A DNA stretch of 64,000 nucleotides from Calothrix anomala FACHB-343. Its GTDB lineage: Bacteria; Cyanobacteriota; Cyanobacteriia; Cyanobacteriales; Nostocaceae. Location of the stretch: the NCBI RefSeq assembly GCF_014696435.1, contig NZ_JACJQG010000002.1, positions 74,935 to 138,934 of the forward strand, in the 5' to 3' direction. Positions 58,241-64,000 of this stretch are shown here, piece after piece. Position 1 is the stretch's first letter. The number at the start of each line of letters is the position of its first letter. The translations under genes were made by a program, and so were the position numbers. Under the pieces are notes generated by a model. That model did no database searches. It saw nothing but the letters and a program-made list of their open reading frames with translations, and was not told where the DNA came from.

Positions 58241-59425
58241 ATGAAAGTCGGTTATCTTGCAGAAAATTATCTCTACAAACGCAATATCATTAATATTGTC
58301 AAAGACGTAGAATATCAAAAAGTAAATAATTTATTTGCCCTAACTTACCCTGGCGTTAAATATATCAACAAAATCGCCAAAAAAACTGTCATACCATTTA
58401 ACGATTCAATTTATCAATTCACAGATTTAAATCTCAATAAAGTTGATATCCTTCATTTTTTCAACACCATCAGCTACGGTAAAACACCTTGGATAACCAC
58501 ATTTGAAACAATTTTACCGCGATTAGATTGCACTCTTTCTTGCCATCAAGGTGCTAGACCTGATTTTTCTGTACTGACTCACTATAAAGCTGTCAAAAAA
58601 GCTTTAGCAGCAATGGCTAGCGACTCTTGCAAACGTCTAATTGCTATGTCTGATTGTAATGCCAATATGCAGAGAATTTTGTTAAAAGATTTTCCCCAAT
58701 ATCAACAAGCTATTGAACCAAAAATTACCACTCTGCATCCGCCACAGCAATTACTCGTTTCATCCTACGCTGATAAAAATATTAATTTAGATGGCAAGAT
58801 AAAATTTATTCTTGTAGGCGCTTCCTTTTTCCGCAAAGGAGGTATGGAAGTAGTCGAGACTTTCAGCAAATTGAAGAGAGAATATAACTATGATTTGGAA
58901 TTAATTCTTATCTCTTCACTACGCTTAGATGATTATGCCACGAAAGAAACAGAAGCAGATATTCAAAAAGCGAAAATATTAATTCAACAAAATCTGGATT
59001 GGATTAAATATTATGAGCAGCTTCCTAATAAAGAAGTTTTAGAATTAACCAAACAATGTCATGTGGGATTGTTACCAACCTATGCAGATACCTATGGTTT
59101 TTCTGTTTTAGAATTTCAAGCGGCTGGCTGTCCGGTAATTACAACTAATATTAGAGCCTTACCAGAAGTAAACGACAACGATAGAGGATGGATAATTGAA
59201 GTTCCCACAAATTATTTAGGCGAGGCTATATACACAACGAAAGAAGAGAGATTAGAAATTAGTTCTGCAATTAAATCGGGACTTGAACGTGTAGTCCATG
59301 AAATCTTTGCCAATCGAGAAGTTGTAATTGCTAAATCCAATCGCTCAATTCAAGGAATTAAGAATAATCATTCTCTCAGCCACTATGCACATAAAATGAA
59401 AGAAATATATTTGCAAGCACTATAA
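58241..59425 (+). CDS. Family 4 glycosyltransferase
   Basis: 394 residues. The C-terminal GT-B half is clear: IKFILVGASFFRKGGMEVVE, then GLLPTYADTYGFSVLEFQAA followed by GCPVITTNIRALPEV, with the E-x7-E of retaining GT4 enzymes. The N-terminal acceptor half is divergent and lacks the usual Gly-rich loop. It is the last gene of the polysaccharide run; it starts 134 bp after the acyltransferase. Confidence 0.88.
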   Translation: MKVGYLAENYLYKRNIINIVKDVEYQKVNNLFALTYPGVKYINKIAKKTVIPFNDSIYQFTDLNLNKVDILHFFNTISYGKTPWITTFETILPRLDCTLSCHQGARPDFSVLTHYKAVKKALAAMASDSCKRLIAMSDCNANMQRILLKDFPQYQQAIEPKITTLHPPQQLLVSSYADKNINLDGKIKFILVGASFFRKGGMEVVETFSKLKREYNYDLELILISSLRLDDYATKETEADIQKAKILIQQNLDWIKYYEQLPNKEVLELTKQCHVGLLPTYADTYGFSVLEFQAAGCPVITTNIRALPEVNDNDRGWIIEVPTNYLGEAIYTTKEERLEISSAIKSGLERVVHEIFANREVVIAKSNRSIQGIKNNHSLSHYAHKMKEIYLQAL

Positions 59426-59514
59426 TACCAATTTAAAAACATCATCTAACACATACATTGACAGGGGCGGGGAAATCCATTGGTGTCAACTTAACGTGAA
59501 ACCCTCATCCTAAC

Positions 59515-59903
59515 TGGCTCCCATGCTCTGCGTGGGAGCGATGATCCTGAGGCTCCGCCTCAATTCATCAGCTTTCGAGGCGGAGCCTCGCAATACGCAT
59601 TTCCAGCCTCCGGCTGGAAACGAGATAGAGAAAGGTTTTGAGCGTAAGTTGACACCAATGGGGGAAATCCTGCCCCTACCAATTTTTGCATCGCTAGAAG
59701 CCAGGACTAACATCATCTTACCTGGCTCCCATGCAGAGCATGGGAGCTTAGATCTAGTGGGCTGCCCCTCAATTTATCATAGGACGAGGCAGCAGCCAAC
59801 CAATACGCATTTCCAGCCGGAGGCTCGAAACAAGACAGAGAAAGAACTTTAGCTTAAGTTGACACCTATGGCGGAAATCCTGCCCCTACAAACTTTTGCA
59901 TGA
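59515..59903. repeat. Tandem duplication of ~190-bp unit, offset ~208-210 bp
   Basis: Both copies run TGGCTCCCATGC (59515, 59723), then CAATACGCATTTCCAGCC (59591, 59801), AGAGAAAG, GTTGACACC (59648, 59858) and CTGCCCCTAC. They are diverged in the middle. Confidence 0.85.
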
Positions 59904-60717
59904 AGGAGATTGACAACTCCTAGCACCTCTAGGTAAAAGGTTTCTTGGACTGAATTCTACCTTTGAAGCACAATGGTCACTTCGGTCTTACAGCTTCACT
60001 TCTTATCCGAAACACACCTGCCGATACGCCCCACTTCAGGAATACTCCCCGATCGCAATTTTGCCTGTACCTCACGGTAAATATTTAACGCTGAACATAG
60101 CCGAACAGTTGACCTTGAGCGCAGTCGAAGGGTCAATTCTTTTTTATCCTTATCCTGTGGATTATACACCATTGGCAGTTTTTTTTAAATTTTTTACACA
60201 GAATCCGACTGATCCGACCTTAAGATCCGACTTTCCGACTAGCGCACAGGAGTAGAATCGGAGTAACATTAAATACTAACAACAAATCAGGTATTGGTAC
60301 TGCAAGGGGAAATTAAAAATGAATACAAGGTAGGCATTTGTTGATTTAGAATGGGTGGTTTATTTACTCCATGCTGTACTAGCTAATGCTTAAAAATTTC
60401 TTAAGATCAATAATTTTTGGTTCAGTATCTTGAACGTCATTGGTAAACTCTTTGGAGACCAAGGATATATCTCACAAAAATTATTTGCGGAGTTAAGAAC
60501 TTCCAAATAAAAAAATATCCGATTGCTTCAAACTGTTTTTCTCAACTAACTTCAGCAATATAGGTTTTGTCTATAACTATTGTATATCAGGACACTCAAA
60601 ATTAAGTGTTTTTACTGTAGGAATCTAAGAGTGTTGGCATATTATATAACTAGAGAAAAATTCAAGAATGCGACAGTCTCAGATTTCTGAATATCAAAAT
60701 GTTAACAGGAAAAGTTG

Positions 60718-60783
60718 ATGGCACAACGCAAACCCAACTCGCTTGTACTCACCAAAGCTCAACGACGGATTGAAGCAATGTAG
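60718..60783 (+). pseudogene. Remnant of a small cyanobacterial hypothetical gene
   Basis: ATG followed by AQRKPNSLVLTKAQRRIEAM and an immediate TAG. The text resembles the start of a small cyanobacterial protein family (SLVLxKAQRR...). The rest is missing, so the gene appears cut by the stop codon and later loss. Confidence 0.45.
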
Positions 60784-61355
60784 ACAATTAATTCTAGTGT
60801 AGACTAAAATACCAGTATTTATTCATGCTAGTATCTTATCAGTTACCTCAGTGATTATTCTTGGATTTGTCCAGAAATCTAGTAACTCTCTCTTCTGCGC
60901 CTCTGATCCCTGTAGACCTAACGATCATCTGTCAGCAGATATCATATTTATCCTTTTGCTTGCACTTTGATACATATGGCAAGCAAGGGTTGCAGTGTAA
61001 CCTTAGGGATATATGCTAATGGCAGTAAGTTAAGACATAATCCTTGTCCACAATAGTTCACAGCCTCCAGACTAATAACCCCTGAAAAGGATGCTTTGCC
61101 TCCAAGGGCTTGACTACAGGTAGAGCCTCTTGCAATGCGTTTCCAGTCTCTAGCCTGGGAACAAGGCAACACAAGACTTGGGCTTAACAAACATGTCATT
61201 CAAGACGTAGGTATTGATTTGTATCAGCATTTTCATCAATGTTATTGCTCCTGGATTTGAGCAGTACCATTTTGCCTCCCTACTCATTTTCACTGTAGGG
61301 ACTCATTTTGTTGTGGCTATTACCGTAATTTACTTAACCCAATTGTACTTCAACT

Positions 61356-64000
61356 ATGGCAAACTACACTTTCAGTAACACAAGCCTCATCACCATAAAC
61401 GACCTTACAGCAGCTTCACCTTACCCAGCTGCTATTAGTGTCTCAGGTACTACAGGTTTGATAACTGGGATACAGGTAACAATTAACGGTTTAAATCATA
61501 CGTACCCAGGCGATATTGATATCCTACTGGTTGGTCCAAATGGTGAAAAAGTTTTGTTGATGTCAGATGCAGGTTATGGCTATGATGTTAACGGTATCAA
61601 TTTGACTTTTACCGATTCTGCTATTAGTAGTTTACCAGATAGCACACAAATATTGTCTGGTACATATAAACCAACTGATTATCAACCTGATACTGATTCT
61701 TTTCCCGCCTCAGCACCATCAGGCCCCTATGGGACTTCCCTTTCTGCCTTCAACAATATAACTGCCAATGGAACTTGGAAACTTTTTGTTGTTGATGACG
61801 CCAGCGGCGATATTGGTAGCATTAGCAGTGGGTGGAGTCTAGATATTACAACTGCCCAGCCTCAGCCTGTTCAGTTTAATGTCTCCTCGTTGTTCAACGC
61901 TGATGGAAAATTGTCAACCGTAATAACGGTGTCACAGACTCCTCCCAGGATGCTTTAGATGGCTCAACTGCACTGATCACCCAATCCTATGCTACTTCAG
62001 CAGGGGGTAGTAATGGCTATGGTCTACCTGATAATGGCTTTTTCGCTGCTAATGCTTACCATCCAGATATACAACTTAACTATAACAACAATAATGACGG
62101 TAATAATGTCAGGCTTATCAACTCGACCAATCCGAGTTTCACAATCTCAGTACCGCAGACTAAATACTCCGAAGTCCACCTATTTGCTTTTAGCACAAAT
62201 GAATATAACAATTCAAATTCCATCAATGTCAAACTTAATTATAGCGATGGCACATCTACCCAAGTTAACACCAACGTTCCTGACTGGTTTGATAATATTA
62301 ATCAAACACCAGACTTATACTATCTGATTGATGGATTAGACCGTGCTAATTTTTACAGTGGCAGCCCATCATTTGAAAACACTGATAGTGCTGCTGTATT
62401 TGGTTTGCGCTTCACTTCCGATTCGACAAAAACCTTACAAAGCATTCAGGTTACCCAAACTTCAACTTCAGAGGCTAATTTAGTTTTCTTAGGCTCAACA
62501 GGCGTGCCTGTTTCTTCGTATACACCCCCGAGTAACACACCCCCCAGTCTAGCCAACCCGATTCCAGATACAGCTGCCACAGAAGATACTCCCTTCAGTT
62601 TCACAGTTACAAGCAATGCCTTCACCGATGCTGACGGCAACTCCCTCACCTACAGTGCCACACAGAGCAATGGTTCTGCCTTACCTAGTTGGCTAACTTT
62701 TAATTCTACTACTCGCACCTTCAGTGGCACTCCTACTAATAGCGATGTTGCCACAATCAGCGTTAGAGTCACAGCCAGTGATGGGCAAGCAACCGCAACG
62801 GATGACTTTAACATCACTGTCATTAATGTCAACGATGCTCCCACAGCCACCAACTTAAGTACAGCCGAAACCTACACCGAAGATACACCCCTTAATTTCA
62901 CGGATATTGTTGTCACAGATGTAGACAGTCCCAACATCACAGCTACCCTGAAATTATCGAACCCAGCCGCAGGTAGTTTCAATATTGCCACTTCTGGTAC
63001 AGTCACATCCACCTATAACGCTGCTACAGGAGTATGGACAGCTAGTGGTGCAACAGCAAATGTCAACGCCCTCCTAGCCGGATTAACCTTCACCCCCGCC
63101 GCCAACTTCAACAGCAACTTCACTATTGCTACTAGTATTTCTGATGGTGAAGCCCCAGCCATTACAGGGACTAAAACTATTACAGGTGTACCCGTTAACG
63201 ATCCAGTCACAGGCAGTCCTACCGCCACCCTAGTTGCCGGAACAGAAGACACAGCATATATAATTACGGCAACTTCTTTGTTACAAGGCTTTGCTGATGT
63301 TGATATAGCCACCAATGGTCAAATATTAAGTGTCACAGGATTAACAGCCAGCAATGGGACTGTAGCCAATAACAACAACGGTACATATACCTTCACACCG
63401 AATGCCAATTACAACGGTACTGTCACCTTCACCTATTCAGTCACAGATGGTAATGGTAGTACTTTAAGCGGACAAACTCGCAGCTTTACCCTAGCTGCTG
63501 TTAACGATCCAGTCACAGGCAGTCCTACCGCCACCCTAGTTGCCGGAACAGAAGACACAGCATATACAATTACGGCAACTTCTTTGTTACAAGGCTTTGC
63601 TGATGTTGATATAGCCACCAATGGTCAAACATTAAGTGTTGCAGGATTAACAGCTAGCAATGGGACTGTAGTCAATAACAACAACGGTACATATACCTTC
63701 ACACCGAATGCCAATTACAACGGTACTGTCACCTTCACCTATTCAGTCACAGATGGTAATGGTAGTACTTTAAGCGGACAAACTCGCAGCTTTACCCTAG
63801 CTGCTGTTAACGATCCAGTCACAGGCAGTCCTACCGCCACCCTAGTTGCCGGAACAGAAGACACAGCATATACAATTACTGGCGCTTCTCTGTTACAAGG
63901 CTTTGCTGATGCAGATGGCAATAATACTCTCAGTGTCACAGGATTAACAGCCAGCAATGGGACTGTAGTCAATAACAACAACGGTACATATACCTTCACA
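61356..64000 (+). pseudogene. P-domain / cadherin-like repeat surface protein with frameshift, runs off window
   Basis: The ATG at 61356 opens ~180 codons of a proprotein-convertase P-domain (LITGIQVTINGLNHTYPGDI, NGTWKLFVVDDASGDIGSIS). At the A-run 61907-61910 the frame changes: the original frame ends at 61958 with TPPRML, while coding sequence continues without a stop to 64000 in the -1 frame (NGVTDSSQDALDGSTALITQ...). That part holds an Ig/He_PIG module (SLANPIPDTAATEDTPFSFT), cadherin-like modules and near-identical 102-residue repeats. Loss of one A from an A5 run would explain it. A sequencing error, a real mutation or slippage are all possible. It probably codes a secreted adhesin. 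Confidence 0.8.
63194..64000 (+). repeat. 306-bp tandem repeats (102 residues each)
   Basis: Units start at GTTAACGATCCAGTCACAGG, positions 63194, 63500 and 63806 (the last is cut by the window edge). Units 1 and 2 differ at only a few bases; unit 3 diverges in its middle (GATGCAGATGGCAATAATAC). Each codes a cadherin/VCBS-like module (NDPVTGSPTATLVAGTEDTA). Confidence 0.95.

Larger units (their letters stand above)
59426..61355. repeat. 1.9-kb repeat-rich intergenic region
   Basis: No intact gene. It contains a ~190-bp tandem duplication (59515-59903), a degenerate third relative (about 61080-61190, CAATGCGTTTCCAGTC), palindromes such as GAGGCTCCGCCTC and the GTTGACACCAATGG repeat. A 21-codon remnant lies at 60718-60783. 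Confidence 0.75.

Noticed and set aside
59523..59852. 109-residue plus-strand frame
   Set aside because: Spans the tandem intergenic duplication; its internal repetition follows the DNA repeat, not a protein.
60255..60266. CGGAGTAACAT, a possible second nifD-element repeat
   Set aside because: Only the first eight bases match CGGAGTAATCC, and no nifD coding sequence lies beside it; chance match.
62446..63999. Minus-strand frames with repeated hydrophobic text
   Set aside because: They are antisense to the tandem cadherin-like repeats; the plus frame has matching domain signatures.

Overview
The window comes from a filamentous, heterocyst-forming cyanobacterium (Nostocales type). The evidence is dense HIP1 octamers (GCGATCGC), heptanucleotide short tandem repeats (the CAACAGT and AATCTAA families), the pds-crtB carotenoid pair, and nitrogenase genes cut by DNA elements of the kind that are excised during heterocyst differentiation.

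The centre (about 21.5-24.7 kb) is the most informative part. A 1.6-kb island on the minus strand holds the first ~428 codons of nifK and the last ~47 codons of nifD. nifD is cut at the classic 11-bp site GGATTACTCCG (23171-23181), and the element beyond it begins with xisA, the recombinase of the nifD element. nifK is cut on its other side, after codon ~428 (near 21525), by a second insertion. Neither missing gene half (nifK 3' end, nifD 5' end) is in the window. If the architecture is still functional, the nifK insertion is at least 21.5 kb and the nifD insertion at least 40.8 kb. The latter would then contain phytoene desaturase, phytoene synthase and a tRNA-Ser. The alternative is that a rearrangement has separated the gene halves.

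Left arm (1-21.5 kb): a peptide-type ABC exporter with a GT1 glycosyltransferase, an MFS exporter, a prohibitin-like SPFH protein, one broken and one intact methyltransferase, a TauE/SafE permease, a DJ-1/PfpI protein, a Tat-exported dienelactone hydrolase, an FAD monooxygenase, an O-methyltransferase/SDR pair, a PhnD-like binding protein with a one-TM partner, a TPR protein, a DUF202 protein and a LysR regulator beside the nifK junction.

XisA side (24.7-31.5 kb): small accessory genes, including a VapBC-type toxin-antitoxin pair, a glycine-zipper peptide, a small protein overlapping a retropepsin-like protease, a second dienelactone hydrolase, a DUF2267 protein, an SDR remnant and an RmlD-like reductase. 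A gcvP 3' fragment with its terminator (31.7-32.0 kb) marks a change to more chromosome-like content: a NatB-like binding protein, a methyltransferase, tRNA-Ser(GCU), crtB and pds.

Right arm (39-59.4 kb): a polysaccharide locus of Wzx/Wzy type. It has an initiating sugar-phosphate transferase, a Wzc-like co-polymerase, WecG-, GT2-, branching-enzyme- and GT4-type glycosyltransferases, a Wzx flippase, a Wzy/ligase and a hexapeptide acyltransferase. A ~2285-residue DUF4347 multidomain surface protein lies within it. After 1.9 kb of repeats, a P-domain/cadherin-like repeat protein with a frameshift and 306-bp tandem repeats runs off the right end.
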